Assembly (NCBI GenBank): GCA_029555415.1
Contig: JAKPSI010000082.1
Location: 1 to 64,000, forward strand
Direction: 5' to 3'
Length of the DNA: 64,000 bases
Origin: Bacteroidota bacterium
GTDB taxonomy: Bacteria; Bacteroidota; Bacteroidia; Chitinophagales; Chitinophagaceae
The position numbers were made by a program, and so were the translations under genes. Below, one piece after another: positions 25,049 through 34,299 of this stretch (position 1 is the stretch's first letter; every line of letters begins with the position of its first letter). The notes under the pieces were generated by a model. It was not told the DNA's origin. It ran no database searches and saw nothing but the letters and a program-made list of their open reading frames with translations.

Positions 25049-25891
25049 TTATTTAAACGCTGAACGCGGGGAACTGATCACTTTATAAGTGTTGTCATAA
25101 AATTGGATCTTAATTGAACTCATTTTTATCGAGCTTACGACCTTTGAATTGAAGACATAATCGAATTTATATGATCCCATGTCACCCGAAGCAATTGGTC
25201 CTATCCCCTGCATGGTTTTCGTCGACGAGGCAGCGGATCGACCTACTGCAGGATCACCAACCGCATTATAGGCAACAAGTGTGAAAGAGATGTATTTAAT
25301 TTTCTTCTTATAGGGATTGATCACCGAGATACTAACAGTAGGAGAAAAGGAGTATTCATTTTCGTACTCCCAGGACCATTCAGTCATTACAATATTCTTG
25401 GCTGCGTATTGATCAAGTAGCTTGAAGTAATCCTTTTCAATTTTTGCCAGAGAGTCATCCATTATTTTCTGCTGCCTTATCTCTTCAAGACTATCGGCTA
25501 TTTGCTGCTTCCTGAAAAGTTCTTGTGCTTTCGCAGATCGCTGAGACCGGTCCGGATTCTGTGTTTTCAGCTCTTTTAGTGCCTTATCAATTTCGTCAGT
25601 ATGAAGGAAATCAGTGACAGGAATAAAACAAATTTGCCCTTCAAACATGATCATGTAGTTTCTATTCTCTCCAGATCGAGGGCAAGCGGTATCGTCAAAA
25701 ATGACGTGCCGCCTTTGCATCTTGACCTCTGCTGTTGAGAAAAGGTTTTGGCAAAGGGTCGTGTCCAGGTCATGATAAATCAATACCGGGGATCTGGAAG
25801 GCTTGATCTCCCCTTCCAGTGAAAAGGATGATTGCCCATAAATTGAATAGAAACAAAGCAGGAGAATAACGGTTACGGTGATCTTATTCAT
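25049..25891 (-). CDS. Exported hypothetical protein with central coiled coil
   Basis: A 280-residue protein with a signal peptide ending near SIYGQ. A charged helical middle (about residues 105-165, many Lys/Glu/Gln) is followed by a strand-rich C-terminal half that looks like an immunoglobulin-type fold (VSISVINPYKKKIKYISFTL). No family recognised. It is the first gene of the minus-strand run of exported proteins (62 bases before copy B). Confidence 0.7.
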   Translation of the reverse strand: MNKITVTVILLLCFYSIYGQSSFSLEGEIKPSRSPVLIYHDLDTTLCQNLFSTAEVKMQRRHVIFDDTACPRSGENRNYMIMFEGQICFIPVTDFLHTDEIDKALKELKTQNPDRSQRSAKAQELFRKQQIADSLEEIRQQKIMDDSLAKIEKDYFKLLDQYAAKNIVMTEWSWEYENEYSFSPTVSISVINPYKKKIKYISFTLVAYNAVGDPAVGRSAASSTKTMQGIGPIASGDMGSYKFDYVFNSKVVSSIKMSSIKIQFYDNTYKVISSPRSAFK

Positions 25892-26158
25892 AAAATGCTA
25901 TTCAAATTAACTCATACTTTACTATCCCAACTTTATGACCACACTTCTGCACTATAACACCTTGTCACCTCATCTTTTGCCAGGATCTCAGGGCGAATAA
26001 TCTAGAGGATAGGTCAAGATAAAGAGACATGATACAAAGGTAAAGAGCAGGAAAATACTACCCATTTTGCCACCTATTTGGCAATTCCGCAATCTTTAAA
26101 CAGGAAAGGCTAGAGCAGTAGAAACTTGACCCTGTTTTAATTTTATAAACTGTCCCCT

Positions 26159-27907
26159 TCACCCCTGTACCGGCAAGAACACATCCAGTTTACAACCATT
26201 CCCGGGTTCGGAGGTGATAAGCATTTCGCCGGTATGGAACCGGACGCGGCTTTCGATCTTCGTTAAGCCGATACCTTTTGCATGCTCATGGACGTCGAAG
26301 CCGATGCCATCATCATCGATCGTGATGTAAAGTCCTTCTTTTTTGGAATTGAGTGTGAGGTGTATGTTATGAGCTTTGGCATGTTCCTCCACATTATTCA
26401 ATTGTTCCTGCACGATGCGGTATCCCGCCAGTCTGATCTCTTCGGATAATTCGATATCATCATCCATCTCGGTCTGCAGGTCTACCATCACATTCGTGCG
26501 TGATTCAAAATCAACCACCATATCACCGATCGCATCCGCCAGGTCGAAGCCCGCATCGATCGGTACGGCCAGCGCATGCGAAAGCGAATTGATCTCAGTA
26601 AGTGCTTTTCCGATATGATCGTATGCGGTATTCAGATGCTGATCCGGCTTAGCGAGGCTCCCTTTGAACAGATCCAGATGCATTTTTGCGGCGGCGAGGA
26701 TCTGATTGATGTTCTCATGCAATTCGGTCGCGATATGATTCTGTTCGATCTCGTGCGCCTGTATCGCGATCTGCGCGATAAGCTTCTGCTGTTTCTTCTG
26801 CTCTTCCATGATCCTTTCCTGTGCCGTGATCTCGGCTGTTACATCCCGTTGTATGGAGAAATAATTCACCACCTTCCCATACTCATCAAAGAGCGGAGTG
26901 ATCTCCAGACGGTTGTAATACGGCACACCCGCTTTGGTATAATTCAGGATCGTGGTCTCAAAGAATTCATGCTTCTTTAATTTGTCGGAGATCATCTTTG
27001 ATATTTCACCGGAAGTATCTTGACCCAGCAGGAATTCCTTTGGCTTTTTGCCGATGATCTCGCGCAATTTCCAGCCAGTCACATCTTCAAAAGCCTTGTT
27101 CACCCATTCCAGACAACCGTGTGCATCCGTAACGATCACACTGTTGTGCGTATGCGTGGCAATGAAGGAAAGTTTTTTCGCTTCCTGTTCCGCTTTCCTG
27201 AGTAACACCATCTGTTCACCGATCTGTTCCGTTTTCTCGGCGTTCACTTTCAATAACCGGGTCAGGTCTGCATTCACTGCTTTCAGCGAATCGGCTGTAC
27301 CCAGAAGTTCATTCTGCAGATCATTGCTTACCGACAACAGGAACCAAACTTGCAAAATGGTCGCCAGAATACCCCCGCTGAAATTCAATATCCACTCAGT
27401 ACGCATTTCCGTTTCAGGTATGATATGATCGGGCCGGTGACTGTTGTCCAAAAGAAGGAGAACCACTAATGTTATGCCTGCAATAACCGTCAGCCAGATG
27501 GCATACTTACGCTGCTTTTCCTGAAAGGTGATCTGTGTTGCGACAAGAATAGGTATAAAGAATACAAGCACTCCGGTTTCTGCCCCTTCCATGATACACA
27601 GAACAGAGATCACGACCAGCATAAGGGTAACAATGATGATCTTGGATATGAGCTTATACCCTCTTCTGAAGAATATGAAATAGCAGATCAGTGAAGCCAC
27701 TGCGGGAAGCGAAACAAAAAAAGCTTCATCGTCCGTACCCAGTATCACATCGATCACTGAATACAGTGACGAGAAAACAGTACTCATCAATAAGATCCAT
27801 ACATGCAGCACATCCCCTCTGATCATTAAAAAGGAATCTCCTTTCAGCTGAGAACCCCTGATCAGTTCGATCTCACGATTTAAATAGTGACGGATATTTA
27901 TCGGCAT
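26159..27907 (-). CDS. PAS-domain sensor histidine kinase (orphan)
   Basis: A 582-residue inner-membrane kinase. About five to six membrane segments (residues 30-195), a coiled linker, a PAS/PAC domain (about 245-365) with GWKLREIIGKKP and NYFSIQRDVT, then a NarL-type dimerisation helix with the phospho-accepting His in ATELHENINQILA, and an ATPase domain (VEEHAKAHN N-box, DDDGIGFD G1 box, GIGLTKIESR). This is the HisKA_3 class, usually partnered by a LuxR-type regulator. None lies nearby, so it is an orphan here. The signal is unknown. Confidence 0.92.
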   Translation of the reverse strand: MPINIRHYLNREIELIRGSQLKGDSFLMIRGDVLHVWILLMSTVFSSLYSVIDVILGTDDEAFFVSLPAVASLICYFIFFRRGYKLISKIIIVTLMLVVISVLCIMEGAETGVLVFFIPILVATQITFQEKQRKYAIWLTVIAGITLVVLLLLDNSHRPDHIIPETEMRTEWILNFSGGILATILQVWFLLSVSNDLQNELLGTADSLKAVNADLTRLLKVNAEKTEQIGEQMVLLRKAEQEAKKLSFIATHTHNSVIVTDAHGCLEWVNKAFEDVTGWKLREIIGKKPKEFLLGQDTSGEISKMISDKLKKHEFFETTILNYTKAGVPYYNRLEITPLFDEYGKVVNYFSIQRDVTAEITAQERIMEEQKKQQKLIAQIAIQAHEIEQNHIATELHENINQILAAAKMHLDLFKGSLAKPDQHLNTAYDHIGKALTEINSLSHALAVPIDAGFDLADAIGDMVVDFESRTNVMVDLQTEMDDDIELSEEIRLAGYRIVQEQLNNVEEHAKAHNIHLTLNSKKEGLYITIDDDGIGFDVHEHAKGIGLTKIESRVRFHTGEMLITSEPGNGCKLDVFLPVQG

Positions 27908-28270
27908 ACTACAATTTTGAAGCCCTCACAGCAAGCGAACTATCCACTTCTCTTCTCCACGAAAGCCTCAGTGATGAATATTGCTGGTACAAATATCCAC
28001 AATAAAACCCGGCGTCATATTACTATGATGTCCAAATAAGAGATTTATTGAACGCATTGTAATGACAATCCGCAATACGGGGTAAGTATTTATATGTATT
28101 CGCTAAGGTTACTTTAAGTCCATTGAATTCCTGGCCGGTCACGGGTATTTCCGCAGACTTGAAAATCAACTGGATCATTGCTGGTTCTGAGCGCGTTCAA
28201 CAGCCGGGTACATAAACCCGCAGACTCCCTTTTTTCTCCTTAAATTTAATCCGCACTTACACCAACACTC
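27908..28270. other. Gene-free divergent gap
   Basis: This lies between the divergent kinase gene and the SpoIID-domain gene. No supported ORF. There is a small hairpin CGGGT-ACATAA-ACCCG near 28204-28219 followed a few bases later by CCCTTTTTTC, which could act as a weak terminator or leader structure on the plus strand. No heptamer array. Confidence 0.4.
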
Positions 28271-30982
28271 ATGAAGAAAGCCATTTTCTCCGGCCTCATC
28301 CTGCTCCTTACATTCGTGACCTGTGCCCAGTCCGGCAACGGTCAAATAGCTTTTAACGTAACGCATGCCTTGACAGGCATGGCCGTTGATGCACAAATTC
28401 AGATCGAAGGGAACGGGGTCAGCAGGGCCCTGCAACTGAATAAGCAGGGAAAAGGATCCATGGCTTTAACCCCTGGACGATATACGATCTCTGAAACCGC
28501 GGCCGGCTTCCGAAGTCAAACAGCATCCTATACTGTTGAAGCGGATAAACTGCTGACCTTACAAGTGAGCCTGGACCCGGAGCAGCGTCCTGTCATCAAG
28601 ACCATTCCAAACAAAGGCATCATCAGCGGCTATATCAGTGACGCGGCCACCAACCAGCCATTGGCTGGTGTGCAGATCTTCATGCAGGGAAGTATTCATA
28701 TTGCCCAAACGGATGCAAAGGGTCACTTCGAGATCATCAGTGATGGATATACGCGCAGCATCAACGACAACGATATCGCTTCTCTGGAACGCCATGTGAT
28801 CATTGCTTCTAAAAAAGGATACGGCAGCATTGAAATGGACGACCTGTTGTTGCTGCCCGATAACCTGGTACTGAAACTCCGTATGCAACCGAATGGACCC
28901 GATGAGAAGATCAGCAACCTTCAGCATATCCTGGATGAAAAAGATATCATTCAGGAAAACATTCCGGAGCCTGCCATTTTCAATGCACCTGTGCTCAACA
29001 ACATCACACAACGTACATCCGGAAGCTGTTCGCCGCCGCCCGTGATCCGCCTTTATCATGGCGCCAACAGTACTGCTTGTACTTCCTGCTCGGGTTGTAC
29101 CGTGATCGAACAAATGTCGCTCGAAACCTATACCGGCCTCGGCCTTGATGATGAATGGATCGCATCCTGGAATGATGCGTCACTTCTGGCAGGTGCGGTG
29201 GCCTATCGCACTTATGGCGCTTACCATATCATTCATCCATATAACAATTCCACCAATTACGATATCGTCGCGTATCCCTGCCGCCAGAACTGGAACGGTT
29301 CCACTTCTTATGCGGCCACGATCAACGCCACCGCCGCAACGCTCAATGAGATCCTGATCGATAACGCGGGCAATATCGCATTCTCAGAATACGCGGCCGA
29401 GACCAATAATTTCTGTACTTGCGGCGACGGCTACTCCGGCCACACCGGCCTCTGGCCCTGCATTTCGGATAATGTGTGTGTCACCAAAGTCGCAGCCGGT
29501 CATGGACGCGGGATGTGTCAGTGGGGTTCGCATCGCTGGGCGCAGGCGGGCAAGACCTATACCTGGATCCTCGATCACTATTATAATCCAGGTGGCGTGT
29601 TCCGTTGTCAGGCCAGCACTTGTCCTACTGCTGCCAATGATCTTTGCGGCAACGCGATCACCATCTTCCCTTCCACCTCACCCGCTTTCGTGAATGGAAC
29701 CACTTGTGGTGCCAAGCCCATTTCTTCTCCTTTCCCGAATACATGTGTCGTGCCCGGTTGTGCTGCATCCGATGTTTGGTATAAATTCACAGCGCAGGCG
29801 AACACGACATTGAAAGTGCAGAGCGGAACTAATTTCGATGCCATCGTACAGACCTTTTCTTCTGTTAACTGCGGTGTATCTTATTCCGATTTTCAATGTA
29901 CCAATGCAACTGGTGAAGGCGGAACAGAGACCATTACCGGATTTACCGCAGCAACCACGTACTATGTACGCATCTACAATAACATCAACCTGACGGGCTC
30001 CGATTTCCAGATCAGTGTGCAGGAAGCGGCACCGACTTGTACGGATAATTTTGAAACGAATGATGATTGCAATACCGCGACGATCGCATTCGCGAGTCCC
30101 TTGAAAACGAATCCCGCCAATGCGCCGTTCCAGGCCAATATCGGTTACAATGGGGATCAGGACTGGTATCGCATCGATGCCGCATCCTGCGGAACACTGA
30201 CGATCGACCTCAGCAATCTGCCTGCGAACTATGACCTGCAATTGTATGCAGCAGGGGCCGGTTGTTCCGGAGCATTGCTGCAGAGCTCAGTCAATACAGG
30301 TACGACAGCAGAGCAGATCATTTACAATATTTCATCCGCTACTCCGGTGACGGTTTACGCCAAAGTATTTCCTGCTGTCGCAGGCACGATCAATACAGCC
30401 AGCTGCTATTTACTGAACATACGCTGGTCACCCTCAGCTGTGAAACCTTCTATCGTTATCGCGCAGACTTCCTGCAATGGCAGTGATGTCAATTTCAGTT
30501 CAGCTATCACGAATGGAGGCTCCGCACCCGCTTATCGCTGGGATTTTGTGGGTACCGGAACGGTATCAGGTGGATCGACAAGTCCAACTTTCACACTCAC
30601 CGGAACCAGCAACGGGACAACCGTGACCTGTGAACTGACCTCAAATGCAGGTTGTGCGGTTCCTGTAAAAGACACCTCCCGGACGCTAACGGTCAGCTGT
30701 ATCACCACGCCTGTTTCAGTTGTTGATGGTGTTGAATATTTCCGCGTACTGCCCAATCCCAGCCATGGTATCTTCCGTGTGGAACTGAAACTGCTGCAAT
30801 CAGCCAATGTACAATTCAGATTACTGAATGTACAGGGTCAGGCTGTATACAATTCTCCGGCTTCAAGAATGCAGGGCATACAGACGAAGGAGATCAATAC
30901 AGGTAAGCTGAGCAGTGGTTATTATTTACTGGAGACGACGGTAGGCGGGAAGAAAATGCAGCGGGGGATCGTAATATTATAG
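28271..30982 (+). CDS. SpoIID/LytB-domain protein with PPC domains and T9SS sorting tail
   Basis: A 903-residue exported protein. Order: signal peptide (ends FVTCAQ), a carboxypeptidase-regulatory-like fold (about 115-160, ISGYISDAATNQPLAGVQIF), a SpoIID domain (about 250-440), pre-peptidase C-terminal-type modules (about 460-720), an Ig/PKD-like part, and a T9SS type A tail (about 825-903, PNPSHGIFRVEL ... GIVIL). The SpoIID domain has SLETYTGLGLDDEW with Glu295 at the catalytic place of the transglycosylase, AVAYRTYGAY, and HGRGMCQWGSH. SpoIID cuts peptidoglycan glycan strands in sporulating Firmicutes; here it appears to be sent to the cell surface or outside by the type IX system. Confidence 0.88.
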   Translation: MKKAIFSGLILLLTFVTCAQSGNGQIAFNVTHALTGMAVDAQIQIEGNGVSRALQLNKQGKGSMALTPGRYTISETAAGFRSQTASYTVEADKLLTLQVSLDPEQRPVIKTIPNKGIISGYISDAATNQPLAGVQIFMQGSIHIAQTDAKGHFEIISDGYTRSINDNDIASLERHVIIASKKGYGSIEMDDLLLLPDNLVLKLRMQPNGPDEKISNLQHILDEKDIIQENIPEPAIFNAPVLNNITQRTSGSCSPPPVIRLYHGANSTACTSCSGCTVIEQMSLETYTGLGLDDEWIASWNDASLLAGAVAYRTYGAYHIIHPYNNSTNYDIVAYPCRQNWNGSTSYAATINATAATLNEILIDNAGNIAFSEYAAETNNFCTCGDGYSGHTGLWPCISDNVCVTKVAAGHGRGMCQWGSHRWAQAGKTYTWILDHYYNPGGVFRCQASTCPTAANDLCGNAITIFPSTSPAFVNGTTCGAKPISSPFPNTCVVPGCAASDVWYKFTAQANTTLKVQSGTNFDAIVQTFSSVNCGVSYSDFQCTNATGEGGTETITGFTAATTYYVRIYNNINLTGSDFQISVQEAAPTCTDNFETNDDCNTATIAFASPLKTNPANAPFQANIGYNGDQDWYRIDAASCGTLTIDLSNLPANYDLQLYAAGAGCSGALLQSSVNTGTTAEQIIYNISSATPVTVYAKVFPAVAGTINTASCYLLNIRWSPSAVKPSIVIAQTSCNGSDVNFSSAITNGGSAPAYRWDFVGTGTVSGGSTSPTFTLTGTSNGTTVTCELTSNAGCAVPVKDTSRTLTVSCITTPVSVVDGVEYFRVLPNPSHGIFRVELKLLQSANVQFRLLNVQGQAVYNSPASRMQGIQTKEINTGKLSSGYYLLETTVGGKKMQRGIVIL

Positions 30983-30983
30983 T

Positions 30984-31499
30984 TCAGAAACGCATCAGCA
31001 TCCGGTAATTCGGATTATAATGTGTTTCCGAAATTTTAAAATCATATTCACCCGCGATCTCAAAACCGGCGCGCTGATAAAAGCGGAAGGCACGTTCATT
31101 GCCTTTCCAGACAAAGAGCCATATCCCGCTCTGACCCTGCTTTTTAGCCAGGCCGATATTGAATTCTATGAGTTGCTTTCCGAGTTTCAGTCCCAGCACT
31201 TCTTTCAGCAGGTAGATCCTTTCCAGTTTGGTGACCGGTGAAACCGGACAACCTTCAAACGGATGATCGAAGATGAGTTTGGAGAATCCGACCGGCTTGT
31301 CTTCATGGTAAATGAAATGAAAGAGATTCGTGGGATCGCTCAGCTCTTTCCTTAATTCGGTTTCATTGTAATGATCAGCGATATAATTCCGGACAGATGC
31401 TTCCGGACCGCTATGGCCATGGGATTCCCAGAAGGTGGTTTGCGCCAGTTTGGTGAGCAGGGCCGCGTCGTTATGTGTGGCTCTGATGATCTTTACCAT
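30984..31499 (-). CDS. GNAT-family N-acetyltransferase
   Basis: A 171-residue acetyltransferase. The acetyl-CoA pocket region is visible as LERIYLLKEVLGLKLGKQLIEF (motif A-like) and the end has NERAFRFYQRAGFEIAGEY (motif B). The substrate cannot be predicted. Its ATG overlaps the stop of tatD by one base (TAATG), so translation is coupled. Confidence 0.88.
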   Translation of the reverse strand: MVKIIRATHNDAALLTKLAQTTFWESHGHSGPEASVRNYIADHYNETELRKELSDPTNLFHFIYHEDKPVGFSKLIFDHPFEGCPVSPVTKLERIYLLKEVLGLKLGKQLIEFNIGLAKKQGQSGIWLFVWKGNERAFRFYQRAGFEIAGEYDFKISETHYNPNYRMLMRF

Positions 31500-32269
31500 T
31501 ACTTCACTTTAAAAAGTCTCTCCGCATTCTCCGTCGTTACTTCCGAAATGATCTCCCGGCTGCATTCTTTGATATCCGATAGCTTATCCACCACATATTT
31601 CAGATAAGCCGGTTCATTGCGTTTACCACGGAAGGGAACTGGCGCGAGATAAGGTGCATCTGTTTCTAAAACTAAATGTTCCAGTGCGATGTCAGTGATC
31701 GCTTTATCCAGACCGGAATTTTTGAAAGTCACAACACCTCCGATCCCGAGTAAGAAACCAAGATCCGTTATTTGTTTCGCCTGTTCCGCGTTGCCGGAGA
31801 AACAATGGAAGATGCCGCGCAGTTTTCCATTTTGTGCGGCTTTTACTTCTGCAATACACTCATCGGTTGAATTGCGGGAATGGATCACAATGGGCAGATC
31901 GAATTCCAATGCCCAGGCGATCTGTTGCCGGAATGCTTCGTATTGCTGATCTGTAAAAGTCTTGTCCCAGTAAAAATCAAGCCCGATCTCCCCCACCGCC
32001 ACAAAGGGCCGCTGGTCCAGGTATTTTTTGACAATGGCCAGCTCTTCCCGGTAGTTTTCCTTCACCGAACAGGGGTGCAGGCCCATCATGCTGAAGCAGA
32101 TGTTGGGGTGAGCGGCTTCCAGATCCAGCATCTGCTGGTGGGTAGCGGAATCGATCGCGGGGAGCATCATTTTCACAACACCCTCTTTTTCAGCCCTTTC
32201 CAGCATGGCGGTCCGGTCTTCTTCAAATTCAGGCAGGTAAATATGGGTATGGGTGTCAACCAGTTTCAT
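31499..32269 (-). CDS. TatD-family metal-dependent hydrolase
   Basis: A 256-residue TIM-barrel DNase/hydrolase. The metal-binding DTHTHIYLPEF at the start, GEIGLDFYWDK in the middle (Glu ligand), PIVIHSRNS and FHCFSG, and ETDAPYLAP near the end are the family signatures. Acts as a 3'-5' exonuclease or amidohydrolase-type enzyme in known members. It is upstream of and coupled to the GNAT gene. Confidence 0.93.
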   Translation of the reverse strand: MKLVDTHTHIYLPEFEEDRTAMLERAEKEGVVKMMLPAIDSATHQQMLDLEAAHPNICFSMMGLHPCSVKENYREELAIVKKYLDQRPFVAVGEIGLDFYWDKTFTDQQYEAFRQQIAWALEFDLPIVIHSRNSTDECIAEVKAAQNGKLRGIFHCFSGNAEQAKQITDLGFLLGIGGVVTFKNSGLDKAITDIALEHLVLETDAPYLAPVPFRGKRNEPAYLKYVVDKLSDIKECSREIISEVTTENAERLFKVK

Positions 32270-32383
32270 TAATCCTTAAGTTTGAGGCAAATCTGGTTAA
32301 AAATTTGTTAGGAAGCATTAAACCGGGGTCAATAAAATCCATCTTATTGTCAATAAACCGTTTACCAGCTCAAATCAACACAT

Positions 32384-33289
32384 ATGAAACGCATTTCCAA
32401 CCTTATACCCCTGCTGACCGCGATCGCGTTCTTCAGCCTGCTGCTGATCGCATCCTGTTCCAAAGAAAGGAGTTCGGGTGCTACGCCCGCGCAGGAGCAG
32501 GAAGCTTCACAGGTTTCCAGTGAATCGGATGCCGAAGCCGATCTCGTTTTCAATGGCGTGTTCGATAATGCCATGGGCGTGAACAATGACCTGGGGATCG
32601 CTGGTACAGGCGTTTTCACGGGAAAGACAGATACGCTGGTACCGGTTCCCCGTTGCTTCACTGTTACCATCACACGTGCCAGTGCCAATGTGCTTTTCCC
32701 CGCGCATGTGGTGATCGATTTCGGAACAGCTGGTTGCCCGGGACCTGACGGACACTTACGCCGCGGCAAGATCATCATCGATTATACGAACCGTCTCATC
32801 ATACCCGGAGCATCCGCAACCGTAACGCTGGATGGCTTCTATGTTGACAGTGTAAAAGTGCAGGGAACGCTGACTGTGACCAATGCAAGTGCCAACTCCA
32901 CCCGCATCTTCAAAGTGGATGTTACAGGGGCCAAACTGACCCGCCCGAATGGCAATTATACCGAGTGGACCAGTCATAAAACCATCACCCAAATTGAGGG
33001 TTTCAACACCCCCGATTTCCCCCGGGATGATGTATTCAGAATTGAAGGAAATTCCAATGGACATGCCCGTCGCGGGAACCTTATAGTAGGCTGGGAATCA
33101 GGTATTACCGAGCCACTGATCAAACGCTTTACCTGCCAGTGGGTAGTGAAGGGGATCATCAAGACAGTGAGGGTCAATAGCAGCGCTACAAGTCCCTGGG
33201 TTGCGACACTGAATTTCGGTACAGGAGGTTGTGATGACCAGGCCATTGTGACCATCAACGGAGTGGCCCATCAAATTACTTTGCCGTAA
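32384..33289 (+). CDS. Lipoprotein of unknown function
   Basis: A 301-residue lipoprotein (LLLIASCSKERS lipobox). The mature part is strand-rich with two similar-looking elements, VVIDFGTAGCPGPDGHLRRG and ATLNFGTGGCDDQAIVTING, each with an FGT-GC core, suggesting an internal duplication of a beta domain. No family name recognised, but the type is common in Chitinophagaceae. Probably located at the outer membrane. Confidence 0.75.
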   Translation: MKRISNLIPLLTAIAFFSLLLIASCSKERSSGATPAQEQEASQVSSESDAEADLVFNGVFDNAMGVNNDLGIAGTGVFTGKTDTLVPVPRCFTVTITRASANVLFPAHVVIDFGTAGCPGPDGHLRRGKIIIDYTNRLIIPGASATVTLDGFYVDSVKVQGTLTVTNASANSTRIFKVDVTGAKLTRPNGNYTEWTSHKTITQIEGFNTPDFPRDDVFRIEGNSNGHARRGNLIVGWESGITEPLIKRFTCQWVVKGIIKTVRVNSSATSPWVATLNFGTGGCDDQAIVTINGVAHQITLP

Positions 33290-33342
33290 TTAAAAAATTA
33301 TTATACCTTTAAACCAGTTTTCATAGGGTACGGATTAAAAAC

Positions 33343-33366
33343 GGGCCAGGGTTTCTACCCAGGCCC
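33343..33366. terminator. Hairpin with TTCT tetraloop between convergent genes
   Basis: GGGCCAGGGT-TTCT-ACCCAGGCCC, stem of nine pairs with one mismatch (A-A). It lies between the lipoprotein gene and the convergent deacetylase gene, so it may serve both. The same loop and GGGT/ACCC core occur at 22729-22746. No strong T tract. Confidence 0.45.
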
Positions 33367-33418
33367 TAACTTTCTTAAGCCGGGACTGCTCATATATTCA
33401 TATTCTGTCACTTATAAT

Positions 33419-34054
33419 TTAAAGAGCAGGAAGTCTTTTAAACACGAACCCTCGTTCAGCAAAATTTTCCATCACTTTTGGCAGTGCGAATTCCAATCTC
33501 GGGAACGCCTTTTCACTATCGTGAAATACTATAATATCACCTGCACCGGCATGCGTAGTTACATTTAACATGCAGTCTTCTTTCGTAAGTAAAATATCGA
33601 AGTCGCCGCTCAATACAGACCACATCACGACGCGCGTATTCTCCTTATGTAAAGCTTTCCTTATATATTTTGCCTGAAATCTCCGGATCCTGCCATATGG
33701 AGGACGAAATAAGGGTGAATCGATGTACTTCGCCGCCTCTTTTGCATCATTCAGATATACTTCATTCTCCGTTTTCCAACCATTGAGATGATGCTGGGTA
33801 TGATTACCGACCTGATGTCCTTCCTCCAGGATCCTCCGGTAGATGTCGGGATACGCGAGTACATTCTTGCCGATGCAGAAGAAAGTCGCTTTCGCATTGT
33901 ACTGTTTCAGTAGATCGAGAACGAAGGGCGTTGCAACGGGGTGCGGACCGTCATCGAAAGTGAGATACATCTCTTTCTCTTTTGTATCGATCTTCCAGAG
34001 ATAAGATGACCAGAAACGGCGAACAAGCCAGGGAGTTTTTACGAGATATCGCAT
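33419..34054 (-). CDS. Polysaccharide deacetylase (NodB-type, CE4)
   Basis: The start is the ATG at 34054 (MRYLVKTPWLVRRFW), since the frame upstream runs into repeat sequence. The 211-residue protein has the CE4 motifs: LTFDDGP (motif 1, catalytic and metal Asp), GNHTQHH (motif 2, metal His), FRPPYGRI (motif 3) and VMWSVLSGDFD (motif 4). The N-terminal hydrophobic stretch is short, so its location is unclear. A role in removing acetyl groups from a cell-wall or exopolysaccharide amino sugar is likely. Confidence 0.9.
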   Translation of the reverse strand: MRYLVKTPWLVRRFWSSYLWKIDTKEKEMYLTFDDGPHPVATPFVLDLLKQYNAKATFFCIGKNVLAYPDIYRRILEEGHQVGNHTQHHLNGWKTENEVYLNDAKEAAKYIDSPLFRPPYGRIRRFQAKYIRKALHKENTRVVMWSVLSGDFDILLTKEDCMLNVTTHAGAGDIIVFHDSEKAFPRLEFALPKVMENFAERGFVFKRLPAL

Positions 34055-34124
34055 CAATGCACAATTTACGACATCCGCCACGAACAGGGAGTGATCCTTA
34101 TCTTTGTGACTATTGAATAGCCTT

Positions 34125-34264
34125 TTGTCACATAGACACATAGGACACATGGAAATACACACATAGGAATTGTTTCTGGCTAAAAGTATGAGTTGCAAGT
34201 AACTGATCTGCGGGAAATAATTCTATGTGTTCAGGTCTATGTTTTCTATGTGTCTATGTGACAA
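34125..34264. repeat. Inverted CACATAG / CTATGTG repeats in a divergent promoter gap
   Basis: TTGTCACATAGACACATA (34125-34142) is the perfect reverse complement of 34247-34264, so an 18-bp stem can form around about 104 bases. More CTATGTG copies lie at 34223, 34237, 34246 and 34254. The sequence CTATGTGACAAATCAA recurs at 39304-39319. The gltX start follows 35 bases later. Confidence 0.75.
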
Positions 34265-34299
34265 ATCAAGCTCCTAAAAATTGAATCCCTGATCAGCAT

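Noticed and set aside
20990-26158. attL/attR pair of an element inserted in tRNA-Ser
   Set aside because: No second copy of the tRNA 3' end (TCGAATCCCTCAGTCTCC) was found downstream within the window, and no integrase gene is present.
28204-28230. Strong terminator before the SpoIID-domain gene
   Set aside because: The stem is only 5 bp and the T run is separated from it by several bases, so it is not listed as a terminator.
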